Positions 41,046 to 51,645 of a DNA stretch of 64,000 nt are shown here, piece after piece. Each line of letters starts with the position of its first letter. Positions within the stretch are counted from its first letter, which is position 1. The position numbers were made by a program, and so were the translations under genes. The notes under the pieces were generated by a model. It had not been told where the DNA came from. It searched no databases and saw only the letters and a program-made list of their open reading frames with translations. The DNA lies in the NCBI GenBank assembly GCA_016719925.1, contig JADJYC010000006.1, positions 176,592 to 240,591 on the forward strand. Reading direction: 5' to 3'. Origin of the DNA: Crocinitomicaceae bacterium (lineage in GTDB: Bacteria; Bacteroidota; Bacteroidia; Flavobacteriales_D; Crocinitomicaceae).

Positions 41046-41107
41046 TAAAAAAACGGATTCAATTATTGTGCCATACCGTTTTGTACCGCAAAAATAATCG
41101 AATCCGT
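41046..41107 (-). terminator. Terminator of gyrA
   Basis: A long stem: ACGGATTC (41053-41060) pairs with GAATCCGT (41100-41107) and continues with AATTATT/AATAAT, then a T-run on the minus strand. It lies 33 bases past the gyrA stop at 41140. Confidence 0.8.
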
Positions 41108-41139
41108 CTGATGTGCAAGTCCGTTCAATCAATGAAAGA

Positions 41140-43656
41140 CTATTCTTCTTCGTTTTTAGATGGATCTGGTTCAACAGGAGCAACGGCGTCATCACCCATT
41201 GCAGCCTCTTCTTCACGGTCACGGAACACTTTAGCAACTGCAGCTATCTGATCATCTCCTCTAAGACTTATCAATTTAACACCCTGTGTTGCTCTTCCCA
41301 TAACACGCAATGAGTCCACGTGCATTCTGATGGTAATACCATTTTTAGTGATGATCATCAAATCATCATCATCTGTAACATCTTTAATAGCAATGAGTGC
41401 ACCGGTTTTTTCAGTAACTTTTACGGTTTTAACTCCTTTACCACCTCTGTTTGTCACACGGTAATCAGCTGCCGCAGATCGTTTACCATTTCCTTTTTCA
41501 GTAACAATCAAAACCTGTGCTCCTTCATTTTCAACACAAATCATTCCTATCACTTCATCATTTTCGTTTGCCAGCCTCACTCCTCTTACTCCCGACGCAG
41601 TACGGCCCATCGGGCGACATTTGATTTCATTAAAGCGAATTGCTTTACCAGAACTCAAAGCCATCATAATTTCATAATTGCCTTTTGTAAGTTTCGCTTC
41701 CAATAATGTATCACCATCTTTAATATTGATGGCATTGATTCCATTTGTTCTTGGTCTTGAATACGCCTCAAGTTTGGTCTTTTTAATTGTACCTTTTTTA
41801 GTACACATAATTATGTACTTGTCTTTCACATATTCAGGATCTTTAATGTCCTCAACATTAATAAAAGCTTTAATTGAATCATCAGGCTCAATATTGATCA
41901 GGTTCTGAAGTGCTCGTCCTTTTGCGTTTTTAGCTCCTTCCGGAACTTCAAATACACGCATCCAGAAACATTTACCTTTTTCTGTGAAGATCAGCAACCA
42001 GTTGTGATTAGTTGCAACAAACAAATGCTCAAGGAAATCTTTATCTCTGGTGGCAGTTCCTTTTGATCCTACACCACCCCTTGATTGCACACGGTATTCA
42101 CTCAATGAAGTTCGTTTGATATATCCGGCATGCGAAATTGTGACAACTACCTGTTCATTCGGTATTAAATCCTCAATCTTCATTTCATTTGCAGAATACT
42201 CGATGACTGATTTTCTGTCATCGCCGTATTTTTCTCTGACATAAACCAATTCATCTTTTATTATCTGCATTCTGCGTGGTTCACTTGCAAGAATATCTTT
42301 CAGATCTGCAATTCTAGCCAGCAACTCCTGATATTCAGCTCTCAATTTATCCTGTTCAAGACCAGTAAGCTGACGCAAACGCATTTCAACAATAGCGCGA
42401 GATTGCAAATCACTTAATTTAAAACGGGTCATTAAGTTTTCGCGAGCCTCATCTGGTGATTTTGATGCACGTATAATAGCAATTACTTCATCAATATTAT
42501 CTGATGCAATAATTAATCCTTCTAAAATGTGAGCACGCTCTTCTGCTTTACGCAATTCAAATTTGGTTCTGCGGGTAACCACTTCATGTCTGTGTTCAAC
42601 AAAATGGTGAATCAGATCCTTCAGATTCAGCATCATTGGTCTTCCACCAACCAGTGCAATATTATTTACTGAAAATGAAGTTTGTAAAGAGGTATATTTA
42701 AATAATTTATTCAATACCACATTTGGAATTGCGTCTCTTCTTAATTCATAAACAATACGCATTCCATTTCTGTCAGATTCATCTCTGATATCTGTGATGC
42801 CATCAATCTTTTTATCATTAACCAGCTCAGCAGTTTTTTTAATCATTTCTGCTTTATTGATCTGATAAGGTATTTCAGTTACAATGATTGCTTCTTTTCC
42901 TTCACGTATTTCCTCAGTTGTTGCTTTTGCTCTCAATACAACTTTACCTCTGCCTGTTTCAAAAGCTTCTTTTACACCTTCATAACCATAAATAATTCCT
43001 CCAGTAGGGAAATCCGGCGCTTTGATAAACTGCATTAATTCTGCAATTTCAATATCTCTGTTATCGATGTATGCAATAATTCCGTCAACAACTTCTTTCA
43101 GGTTGTGCGGAGGCATATTAGTTGCCATACCAACTGCAATTCCACTTGCACCATTCACCAGCAGGGTAGGAATTTTAGTAGGAAGTACAGCAGGCTCTTG
43201 CAAGGAGTCATCAAAATTTGGAGCAAAGTCAACTGTTTCTTTGTCCAGATCTTCCAACATTTCTTCAGCAATTTTCAAAAGTCGTGACTCTGTGTAACGC
43301 ATTGCGGCGGGACTGTCACCATCAATTGAACCAAAGTTTCCTTGTCCGTCAACCAGAGGATAACGCAAAGACCAGGGTTGTGCCATACGCACCATAGTGT
43401 CATAAACAGACGCATCACCATGCGGGTGATATTTACCTAAAACGTCACCGACAATACGCGCTGATTTTTTATAAGGGCGGTTAGAGAATACCCCGAGATC
43501 CTGCATTCCAAATAAAACCCTTCTGTGTACCGGTTTAAAACCGTCTCTAACATCAGGTAATGCGCGGGAAACGATAACGGACATTGAATAGTCAATGTAT
43601 GCTGATCTCATTTCTTCATCAATGCTGATTTTGATAATTTTTTCGCCGTCTGCCAT
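41140..43656 (-). CDS. gyrA: DNA gyrase subunit A
   Basis: 838 residues, frame intact. The breakage-reunion subunit of gyrase. Catalytic Tyr121 lies in DSPAAMRYTESRL; the QRDR reads GKYHPHGDASVYDTMVRMAQ, where the position matching E. coli Ser83 is Ala82, followed by Ser83 and Asp86. The C-terminal pinwheel has its blades and the GyrA box-like QRGGKG region (VTNRGGKGVKTVKV). This is GyrA and not ParC because of the full-length CTD and the canonical N-terminus. Downstream are its terminator and a TPR gene. Divergent from clpC across 356 bases; a TTG/TAcTTTcG promoter is present upstream. Confidence 0.95.
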   Translation of the reverse strand: MADGEKIIKISIDEEMRSAYIDYSMSVIVSRALPDVRDGFKPVHRRVLFGMQDLGVFSNRPYKKSARIVGDVLGKYHPHGDASVYDTMVRMAQPWSLRYPLVDGQGNFGSIDGDSPAAMRYTESRLLKIAEEMLEDLDKETVDFAPNFDDSLQEPAVLPTKIPTLLVNGASGIAVGMATNMPPHNLKEVVDGIIAYIDNRDIEIAELMQFIKAPDFPTGGIIYGYEGVKEAFETGRGKVVLRAKATTEEIREGKEAIIVTEIPYQINKAEMIKKTAELVNDKKIDGITDIRDESDRNGMRIVYELRRDAIPNVVLNKLFKYTSLQTSFSVNNIALVGGRPMMLNLKDLIHHFVEHRHEVVTRRTKFELRKAEERAHILEGLIIASDNIDEVIAIIRASKSPDEARENLMTRFKLSDLQSRAIVEMRLRQLTGLEQDKLRAEYQELLARIADLKDILASEPRRMQIIKDELVYVREKYGDDRKSVIEYSANEMKIEDLIPNEQVVVTISHAGYIKRTSLSEYRVQSRGGVGSKGTATRDKDFLEHLFVATNHNWLLIFTEKGKCFWMRVFEVPEGAKNAKGRALQNLINIEPDDSIKAFINVEDIKDPEYVKDKYIIMCTKKGTIKKTKLEAYSRPRTNGINAINIKDGDTLLEAKLTKGNYEIMMALSSGKAIRFNEIKCRPMGRTASGVRGVRLANENDEVIGMICVENEGAQVLIVTEKGNGKRSAAADYRVTNRGGKGVKTVKVTEKTGALIAIKDVTDDDDLMIITKNGITIRMHVDSLRVMGRATQGVKLISLRGDDQIAAVAKVFRDREEEAAMGDDAVAPVEPDPSKNEEE

Positions 43657-43686
43657 AAGTGTGTAGTCCTTTTAAATTACAAGCGC

Positions 43687-43714
43687 CGAAAGTACTCAAT
43701 ATGTGACGAAGCAA
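43687..43714 (-). promoter_or_regulatory. Candidate gyrA promoter
   Basis: On the minus strand, TTG (43714-43712) is followed after 17 bases by TACTTTCG (43694-43687), one mismatch from TAnnTTTG. The predicted start lies about 25-30 bases before the gyrA ATG. Confidence 0.45.
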
Positions 43715-43815
43715 CCTAATGACAAAGTGGCTACTTATTAACAAAAACAGGGGGGAATTTTCACATTATTAACAATGGGAATAAAAATTGATTCAAGTAC
43801 ATTTGAAAAAGCAAG

Positions 43816-43829
43816 AATATTCGAATATT
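43816..43829. promoter_or_regulatory. 14-bp perfect palindrome upstream of clpC
   Basis: AATATTCGAATATT is its own reverse complement and lies in the clpC/gyrA divergent spacer, about 185 bases before the clpC ATG. Its form suits a dimeric transcription factor, but no regulator is known from the sequence. Confidence 0.35.
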
Positions 43830-43972
43830 TGACAAAAGAAAATTCTCCGGAATGTGACTTTTTCCTACCTTTCAGAACATCCTTTCTGAAAATGAGAAAA
43901 TGAAAGCTGCACGGGAATCATTATTCAGTAAGCGAATAGACAGGCAAAAGAGGCAGATAAAAAGTAACAAAA

Positions 43973-43997
43973 TGGCATATATAATTGTTATATGTCA
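43973..43997. promoter_or_regulatory. Imperfect inverted repeat directly before clpC
   Basis: TGGCATATA, a 7-base spacer, then TATATGTCA (8 of 9 pairs matched) ends 15 bases before the clpC ATG at 44013. This could be an operator or a 5' UTR hairpin. It would be coding if translation began at the in-frame ATG at 43992, which supports the later start. Confidence 0.35.
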
Positions 43998-44012
43998 TAC
44001 AAGACAAAGAAT

Positions 44013-46565
44013 ATGGATGCAAATTTTTCAGCACGCGCTAAAGACGTACTTACTTTCAGCAGAGAAGAAGCCTTGCGTTTAGGCAATGATTATCTTGGTG
44101 TAGAACACTTGCTTTTAGGCATTTTGCGTGAAGGTGAGGGTCTGGCAATTAAATTACTTCAGGAGTTTCAGGTGGATCTTGCACAATTGCGTGCTGAACT
44201 TGAAAAAGCTCTCAAAGAAACCCGCGTTAAAAGTATTTCAGGTAATAATATCCCTTTGGTTAGACAAGCAGAAAAAGTTTTGAAAATAACTTATCTGGAA
44301 GCAAAACTTTTCAAAAGTTCCAAAGTAGGAACAGAGCATATTTTGCTAGCCATTTTAAGAGAAGAAAACAATATAGCAACACGCATTTTAAACAAGTACG
44401 GCGTGATTTATGAAAATGTAAAAGAAGAACTAGAAGCAATGATCGAAGAACAAAATTACCCTAAATCCGAATTTCCAGGCGGTTCATCAGAAGGTGATGG
44501 TGAAAACGAAGGCAACGGCGGTACAAATTATGGAAGCGGTGCAAGAAAAGCCGGTGATTCCAAGTCAAAAACTCCTGTACTGGACAATTTCGGAAGAGAT
44601 TTAACAGCAATGGCTGAGCAGAACAAGCTTGACCCTATTGTTGGACGTCAAAATGAAATTGAAAGAGTATCTCAGATACTTTCCAGAAGAAAGAAAAACA
44701 ATCCAATTCTGATTGGTGAACCGGGTGTTGGTAAATCTGCTATTGCAGAAGGTCTGGCACTGCGCATTGTACAGCGTAAAGTATCGCGTGTTCTATTTGG
44801 AAAGAGAATTATTTCGCTTGATCTTGCATCTCTGGTTGCCGGTACAAAATACCGCGGACAATTTGAGGAAAGGATGAAAGCAGTTATGAACGAACTTGAG
44901 AAATCACGTGACATTATTTTATTTATCGATGAAATTCACACCATCATTGGTGCTGGTGGAGCAAGTGGTTCACTGGATGCATCCAATATGTTCAAACCGG
45001 CTCTTGCCCGTGGTGAAATTCAGGTAATTGGAGCAACAACTTTGGATGAATTCAGACAGTATGTTGAAAAAGACGGTGCTTTGGAACGTCGTTTCCAGAA
45101 AGTATTGGTTGAACCAACAACAATTCCTGAATCCATTGAAATTCTGAATAACATCAAAGAACGTTATGAAGAACATCATAGCGTAAATTATACGCAGGAA
45201 GCAATTGAGGCCTGTGTGAAACTTACTGAAAGATATATGTCAGACCGTAATCTTCCGGATAAGGCTATTGATGCGATGGATGAGGTAGGATCACGTGTTC
45301 ACATCACCAATATCGTTGTACCAAAAGAAATTCTTGAACTGGAGAAAAAGATTGAAGAAGTAAAAGGTGAAAAAGGTGACGTAATAAAATCACAGCAGTA
45401 TGAAAAAGCAGCTGAATTGCGTGATCGTGAAAAGCACTTACAGGATGATTTGGAAGCAGCACAAAAACGCTGGGAAGACAATACAAAAGCACACCGCATA
45501 ACAGTAACTGAAGATCACGTGGCTGAAGTAGTATCCATGATGACCGGTATTCCACTACAGAAAGTTTCTGAAAGTGAAACAGGCCGAATCATGCACATGG
45601 GTGATGCAATCAAAGTAAAAGTAATAGGTCAGGATGAAGCTGTAGCAAAGGTTGTAAAAGCTATTCAGAGAAACCGCGCCGGATTGAAAGATCCGAATAA
45701 ACCAATTGGTTCATTCTTTTTCCTAGGACCAACAGGTGTTGGAAAGACACAGCTTGCAAAAATTCTTGCAAAAACAATGTTTGATTCTGAAGACGCGCTT
45801 GTAAGAATCGACATGAGTGAATACATGGAGAAATTTGCTGTATCCAGATTGGTTGGAGCGCCTCCGGGATATGTTGGATATGAAGAAGGTGGCCAGCTGA
45901 CTGAAAAGGTAAGACGTAAACCTTACAGTATTATTTTGCTGGATGAAATTGAAAAAGCGCATCCGGATGTATTCAATATGCTGCTGCAGGTTTTGGATGA
46001 TGGCCACATGACAGATGGTTTGGGAAGAAAAATTGACTTCAAAAACACCATTATTATCATGACATCAAATATTGGTGTTCGTCAGCTGCAGGATTTTGGT
46101 ACAGGCGTCGGATTTGGTACATCTGCCAAAAAAGAGCAAACTACAGACGATTCTCAGAAAGTGATTCACAATGCATTGAAAAAAGCATTTTCTCCTGAGT
46201 TTCTGAATCGTATTGATGATATGATCATCTTTAACTCACTGACAAAAGAAAATATACATTCAATTATTGATATTGAACTTCAGAAACTTCAGTCAAGAAT
46301 CAAAGATCTTGGCTATGAGTTTAAAATTTCAGATGAAGCAAAAGATTATATTGCTGAGAAAGGTTACGATGAAAAAATTTGTGCAAGACCACTAAATCGT
46401 GCTATTCAAAAGTATATAGAAGATCCGCTTGCTGAAGAAATTATCAATGCAAGTCTTGAAAACGGTGACACAATTGCAATCAATTTTGACAAAGAAAAAC
46501 AAGAAGTTAAGATTGGAATTGAAAAAGGTAAACCGTCCAAAAAGAAAGAGAAAAAATCAGAATAA
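44013..46565 (+). CDS. clpC: ATP-dependent Clp protease ATP-binding subunit ClpC
   Basis: 850 residues, frame intact. Hsp100 unfoldase feeding ClpP and acting in protein quality control. In order: two Clp-N repeats (1-145; YLGVEHLLLGILREGEG, GTEHILLAILREE), a Gly/Ser-rich linker, AAA1 with Walker A GEPGVGKS (about 234-241) and DEIH, a UVR motif within the middle domain (SQQYEKAAELRDREKHLQDD) typical of ClpC, AAA2 with Walker A GPTGVGKT (about 572-579), and a short Lys/Glu-rich C-terminus. The ClpP-binding loop (GF-type IGV) lies in D2 but is not marked here with certainty. Followed by a strong terminator. Confidence 0.9.
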   Translation: MDANFSARAKDVLTFSREEALRLGNDYLGVEHLLLGILREGEGLAIKLLQEFQVDLAQLRAELEKALKETRVKSISGNNIPLVRQAEKVLKITYLEAKLFKSSKVGTEHILLAILREENNIATRILNKYGVIYENVKEELEAMIEEQNYPKSEFPGGSSEGDGENEGNGGTNYGSGARKAGDSKSKTPVLDNFGRDLTAMAEQNKLDPIVGRQNEIERVSQILSRRKKNNPILIGEPGVGKSAIAEGLALRIVQRKVSRVLFGKRIISLDLASLVAGTKYRGQFEERMKAVMNELEKSRDIILFIDEIHTIIGAGGASGSLDASNMFKPALARGEIQVIGATTLDEFRQYVEKDGALERRFQKVLVEPTTIPESIEILNNIKERYEEHHSVNYTQEAIEACVKLTERYMSDRNLPDKAIDAMDEVGSRVHITNIVVPKEILELEKKIEEVKGEKGDVIKSQQYEKAAELRDREKHLQDDLEAAQKRWEDNTKAHRITVTEDHVAEVVSMMTGIPLQKVSESETGRIMHMGDAIKVKVIGQDEAVAKVVKAIQRNRAGLKDPNKPIGSFFFLGPTGVGKTQLAKILAKTMFDSEDALVRIDMSEYMEKFAVSRLVGAPPGYVGYEEGGQLTEKVRRKPYSIILLDEIEKAHPDVFNMLLQVLDDGHMTDGLGRKIDFKNTIIIMTSNIGVRQLQDFGTGVGFGTSAKKEQTTDDSQKVIHNALKKAFSPEFLNRIDDMIIFNSLTKENIHSIIDIELQKLQSRIKDLGYEFKISDEAKDYIAEKGYDEKICARPLNRAIQKYIEDPLAEEIINASLENGDTIAINFDKEKQEVKIGIEKGKPSKKKEKKSE

Positions 46566-46566
46566 A

Positions 46567-46599
46567 AAAAATCCCTGACTGTGTCAGGGATTTTTTTTT
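46567..46599 (+). terminator. Terminator of clpC
   Basis: An 8-bp core stem TCCCTGAC/GTCAGGGA (46572-46579 with 46583-46590) extended by A- and T-runs, right after the clpC stop; it can also serve the convergent propeller gene. Confidence 0.9.
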
Positions 46600-46603
46600 G
46601 AAA

Positions 46604-47565
46604 TTAATAACTGTATCTGAGTATTTCCAGAATTCCGTCTCTGCCTGAAAAGGCTACAAATTCTTCATTTAGAGGTAATGCTGTAATAACTTCTTTCAGA
46701 TAACATCTGCCAGGTCTGTCCTTTATCTAGCGTGTAATAGGTGCCTTCATCACCGGTTGCAAAAATACACGTGCCTTTTTCATTTCCCTGCACACAAGAG
46801 GTATACCCGCCAAGTCCTTTACTTCGGTTAATCCAAGTATCTCCTCCGTCTGCAGTATAATAGCAGATTTTTTTATTGTAATCTGTTTCTTTCCAGCTCC
46901 CTCCTATTATTATTCCCTCGGTTTCACTCCAGAAATAAATTGAATAAATACCGTAGCTATCTCCTGATTTTACAGGAGTATTTTTTGCAATCCAGTTTTT
47001 ACCACGGTCATAACTGCAAAATAACCTGGCGGTATCTGCCATTCCGGTAGCAAAATAGACAACAGAATCTCCGATACACTGTAAACCAGTTCCGCTGGCA
47101 GCAAATCCCGCTTCTTTATTTAAAATTTCTGGCAATGATTGCGGGTTCAATGGTTTCCATATTCTGCCGGCAGTGGAAGTTGTAATTAGAAAAATTCATT
47201 TTTAACCGGATCACCATATGCAATTCCGTTCTCTTCATCCCAGAAATCAAATCCATCCAGAAACCCCTGAATTTAATAATGCTATGGTTCCATTATTAAA
47301 CAGATGGATGTCTCTTATATCTTCTGCTCCGGCAAGTGAGGGCTGTTCTACCCCGTCACCGCCAAAAAAACGGCCGCAAAAAACTCCTTTCGGACCAGCC
47401 ACAATAACAGCATCAGAATTTACAAAGGTTATGGCACGGGCATGAAGACCTTCAATTGAGTGACCGTGATATATAGTCGCATATTTGAAATTGTCAGCAG
47501 TACGGCAAGATGAAAATGCAAAAATAATGTACAACAAGACTAAAACAGTTTGGTCTGCCGATCAT
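46604..47565 (-). CDS. Lipoprotein with BNR/YCF48-like propeller (several frameshifts)
   Basis: About 315 residues. Reconstructed start MIGRPNCFSL (ATG 47565), then across an indel the lipobox FAFSSCRTADNFKYATIYHG; blade repeats follow in further frames: NSDAVIVAGPKGVFCGRFFG, FWDEENGIAYGDPVKNEFF, ARLFCSYDRGKNWIAKNTPV, ICYYTADGGDTWINRSKGLG and EGTYYTLDKGQTWQMLS, with the end (EILRYSY) recovered in another frame at 46604. The '(D)GG-TW' pattern is the BNR/YCF48 blade. Indels near 47270, 47160 and 46690. Membrane-anchored by inference. It lies downstream of parC with a gap of about 62 bases. Confidence 0.6.
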
Positions 47566-47627
47566 CTTTTTCCTTTTTTCCAAGCTCTTTAATTCCTTGT
47601 CAGCGGAACAGCACTCAAGCGATTTAC

Positions 47628-50210
47628 CTACCGGTTTTTGAAGCCGTTTTCTTTTTCAGGAACCTGTTTGCCAGATTTTTTGACAGGTTTCAAGGTTTTT
47701 TCATCCACTTCCTCCTCTTCTACATCAAACAAACACCTTCAGTTTCAAGTATTTCTTCTGCCTCATCTTCAGGCCATGATTCATCTCCTCCAATTGCATG
47801 AGTCAGCGTTACTTCTTTGACCTTGAATTTTGTCAAATGATTTCCAACCGCTTTCATTCCTTTCACCTCAATAAACTTGTCCAGTTTTATTTTCTTATCG
47901 GCCAGATCTTTGGTTTCTTTCAGACGTTTATTGAAACTGATCAGCACTTGTGGCTTAAATGCGGTAGTAACTACATTCAACCTTGATCCTTCTGTTTCAG
48001 AAATAAATGATGTCTTCTTATCTGATTTTACCAACGAGGAATCGTTTTACAAAATGACTGTCTTTCTCCGGGTCATAATAGACACAAGAAATAGGATGTT
48101 CAGGATGCCATTTTTCAGAATATGTACCAGATGATCTCCAAAACGCGTTTCAATATCAAAATTGGATAGTTGTAACTCACCTGTTGAATAAATGGTCAGA
48201 ATTTTATCATCTCTTGAATGATCCAAAAGCTCTCTGCCATCAACATTAAGACGCTGCACCACTTCATCCCACCAGATTTTTCTCGCAGCCAGTGTAGATT
48301 CGCCAACTTCTTTCAGAGATACTTTTTGAATAATTTCCTTGGTAACCTGATTTCCGGCAGATGATCTGTTCTTAATTAAAAGTGACCCAAAATCCACTTC
48401 GAATTTTGCACGTTTCAAATGCGGACGTGGTTTTAAATGCACGGTCACAATTTCACGCTCGCCGTTTGGATGATTAGAGAAATAATATACTTCTGAATTT
48501 TTGGTTCCTTTGGTGACAAAATATTCTTTGTCACGGGTAATACTGTTGACAAAGAAACGCTTCATCATGGATGGCCCGTCTTTTCCGTCACGATAAATCA
48601 GGTGATAGATAGTGCGTTTATCTCCGCTTTTCCAGATTGCAGCATGTATTATATCCTTGCCTACAAATTTTTTCTCAGCTATTTTACTCACCAGCATGGT
48701 GCCGTTTTTGAAAAACACAATCACATCGTCAATGTCACTGCATTCTGCTACAGGCTCTTTCCCTTTTAATCCCCAACCTACAAATCCCTCTTCAATATCC
48801 ACATAAAGTTTACGGTTGGCAACAATTACTTTTTTAGCAGAAATGACATCAAATATTTTTATTTCTGTTTTTCTTTCTTTGCCTTCACCAAAACGCTTCT
48901 TCAGATCTTTAAAATAATCAATTGCATATTCAACCAGATTAGCCAGATGGTATTTTATCTGTTTTAATTCTGTTTCTAATTGTTTAATCAGTTCATCCGC
49001 CTTATCTGCATCGTGTTTTGTAATACGACGCATTCTCAGCTCCATCAATTTTTTCACATCATCATCTGTCACTTTACGTTTCAGTTTTTTGATGTGCGGC
49101 AGAAGCAATTTGTGAGTTACTTCGATTGCCTGCTCGTAGGTTTTGCCGTCAAACTTAACGTAGATTTTATTCTCTATGAAGATTTTTTCAAGTGAAGCAA
49201 AATGCCATTCTTCTTCCAGTTCAGCTTTTCTGATTTCCAGTTCACGCTTCAATAATTCAAGCGTGTGATTGGTATTGATTTTCAGAATTTCATTGACAGA
49301 AAGAAAAGCAGGTTTATTATTGATGATGACAGATGTGTTTGGTGAAATAGACATTTCACAATCAGTAAAGGCAAACAGTGCATCAATAGTTTTATCCGGT
49401 GAAACACCCGGTGCAAGTGAAATCATAATTTCAACTTCAGCCGCAGTGTTGTCTTCAATTTTTTTGATTTTTATCTTTCCCTTGTCGTTGGCTTTAAGGA
49501 TAGAATCAATTAAAGAAGATGTTGTAGTACCAAAAGGAATTTCAGTAATTTTTAGTGTCTTATTATCTTCTTTAATAATTTTTGCACGTACTCTTACTTT
49601 TACCGCCGCGTTGTCCTTCATTATAGTGGCTGAAATCAGCCAGACCACCGTTTGGAAAATCAGGAAGAATATTTATTTTTTTGCCTCTCAGTACATCAAC
49701 TGAAGCATCAATCAGCTCAATAAAATTATGCGGCAGGACCTTGCAAGCCATGCCAACCGCAATACCTTCAGCTCCCTGTGCAAGCAACAACGGAAACTTA
49801 ACCGGCAGCATGACAGGTTCACGGTTACGCCCATCATAAGACGGAATCCATTCTGTGGTTTTTGGATTGAATACAACGTGACTTGCAAATTTGGAAAGTC
49901 TTGCTTCAATATAACGCGGAGCAGCAGCAGAATCTCCTGTCAATGTATTTCCCCAGTTTCCCTGAGTATCGATGAGTAAGTCTTTCTGACCTAACTGAAC
50001 CAGCGCATCACCTATTGATGAATCACCATGCGGGTGATACTTCATGGTATTACCGATAACATTAGCTACCTTGTTGTAGCGGCCGTCATCAAGCTCTTTC
50101 ATGGAGTGCAGAATTCTGCGCTGAACCGGTTTTAATCCATCAATCAATGCAGGAACTGCTCTTTCAAGAATTACATAAGATGCATAATCCAGAAACCACT
50201 CACGGTACAT
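47628..50210 (-). CDS. parC: DNA topoisomerase IV subunit A (several frameshifts)
   Basis: About 860 residues across at least three indels (near 49600-49650, 48040 and 47720). Chromosome decatenation enzyme. N-terminus MYREWFLDYASYVILERAVP, then the QRDR YHPHGDSSIGDALVQLG and catalytic Tyr in DSAAAPRYIEARL, which mark a ParC-type subunit; the CTD has the shortened ParC blades. The start is uncertain: family members begin about 20 residues earlier (reading LSGMYREWF in the upstream frame), where another indel may lie. The C-terminus is also unclear at the last few codons; frames ending at 47628 or slightly beyond are possible. Confidence 0.8.
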
Positions 50211-50336
50211 TCCCGAAAGCGGAATAATATTTCCGTATCAGAACTTCACGATTTATAAGCCTTTAGCAAAATGATTTTTATTAACATCAGGCTATTATTA
50301 ACCTATGTAAGCAAATCAAATAGCGGAAATTGTGTC

Positions 50337-51479
50337 TTATGCTTTTTTCCTGGAAGGCATTCCGGCGAAAACAACCAGCAGAACAACCGGAATCAGAATG
50401 ATAAATGATTGAACAAATCCATTCATTTTGGATTTAACTTCACCCGCAACCGTTTCCTTTTTTTCTTCTGCGGTGACAGGCAGCGTTGAAACCGGATTAA
50501 GCATGGTTTGCATGGAATCGTATTTTGCCTTGTACTCTTGTGCTTTTGCACTACTGTCCATAGCAGTATAAACTTCATAAAGCACGAGATAATTGTCGCC
50601 GATTTCTTTATTGAATTCATACTGCTGAGCTATTTCCAAACCTTTGAAAGCATGACGTTCAGCTCTTTCAAAATCTTTTGTTGCAATGTGCAGACGCCCC
50701 ATTTCAGCATGTGTATAAGAAACCCATCGCTGATCGTCCATTCGCTCAAAGTTTTTTAATGCAATGCGGTAATATTTGAGCGCCTGTCCATGGTCATCAA
50801 TCAGAAAATAATAACGTGCAATCACTATCATTGAAGCATTACTTGTTTCACGGAAATCATTTTTACGCTCAATGGCAAGAACTTCAGCATAGTGATCAAT
50901 TGCTGAAACGGTATCACCAGATTCTTCAGACAGTCCGCCCATATAGGCATGGACATCAGAAATATCTTTATCGCTTTGCAGTTCTTCAGCGATTTCCAGC
51001 GCCTTCTCATTGTAATTGATTGCTGCTCCAAACATCTCCTGAGCACCATAAATGTATCCAAGCCATTTGTAAATAATCATTTCCGATTTACGGTCTTTCA
51101 GTTCTTTAGCTATTGGAAGCGCATCATTATATATTTTTCTGGATTTCTCATAGTTTAGTAAATAGGCCATTTCAAGATGCCCCAGGGCGAGTTGAGCGCG
51201 CAACAAACCTGATTTAAAATTAAGCTCTTTAGCAAGCTCTGTTGCCAGTTTTGAATACTCGATTGATTTTCTGTAATCCAGATTCAGGTATTCATCAGAA
51301 AGATTATTGTAAGTATTAACACGATTGGTATCTTCTTCATCAGTCATAAGACTCATTATCAAAGAATCAATGGTTGCATTAGTAGTATCCTGACCAAATG
51401 CAGTATTAGTCCCTGTAATAAAGGATAAAAAAGAAATCAACAAAACGACGATTGCTATTCTATTGTTTGTAATCTGCAT
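50337..51479 (-). CDS. Membrane-anchored TPR protein
   Basis: 380 residues, frame intact. Signal-anchor start (MQITNNRIAIVVLLISFLSF, ATG 51479), then TPR repeats over residues about 40-310 (DTNRVNTYNNLSDEYLNLDY, AAINYNEKALEIAEELQSD, QALKYYRIALKNFERMDDQR), and a C-terminal TM segment (SFIILIPVVLLVVFAGMP) with a basic tail. This resembles the sensor part of TPR-containing regulators without a kinase or phosphatase domain. Function unknown. The start codon ATG at 51479 is preferred over an upstream TTG. It precedes parC with a 126-base gap. Confidence 0.7.
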   Translation of the reverse strand: MQITNNRIAIVVLLISFLSFITGTNTAFGQDTTNATIDSLIMSLMTDEEDTNRVNTYNNLSDEYLNLDYRKSIEYSKLATELAKELNFKSGLLRAQLALGHLEMAYLLNYEKSRKIYNDALPIAKELKDRKSEMIIYKWLGYIYGAQEMFGAAINYNEKALEIAEELQSDKDISDVHAYMGGLSEESGDTVSAIDHYAEVLAIERKNDFRETSNASMIVIARYYFLIDDHGQALKYYRIALKNFERMDDQRWVSYTHAEMGRLHIATKDFERAERHAFKGLEIAQQYEFNKEIGDNYLVLYEVYTAMDSSAKAQEYKAKYDSMQTMLNPVSTLPVTAEEKKETVAGEVKSKMNGFVQSFIILIPVVLLVVFAGMPSRKKA

Positions 51480-51645
51480 TACCGGCAAATTTAGCTTATT
51501 ATTCTTTGTATTTCAGATGACTGTTAAAAAAAAAAGCGAAAGTGGATAAACTCAGATTCTGCGTGCTGTTTAAGATTAGATTGGCATTCCTGAAATAAAT
51601 GGAATAATATTTGTATTTTTATCATCAGTGAATAAACACACCCTT

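Noticed and set aside
43900..44082. 60-codon plus-strand frame before clpC
   Set aside because: It overlaps the clpC start and the inverted repeat, has no family resemblance, and is probably chance.
47628..50210. Second gyrA gene
   Set aside because: The MYREWFLDYASYVILERA N-terminus, GDSSIGD QRDR and short C-terminal region fit ParC.
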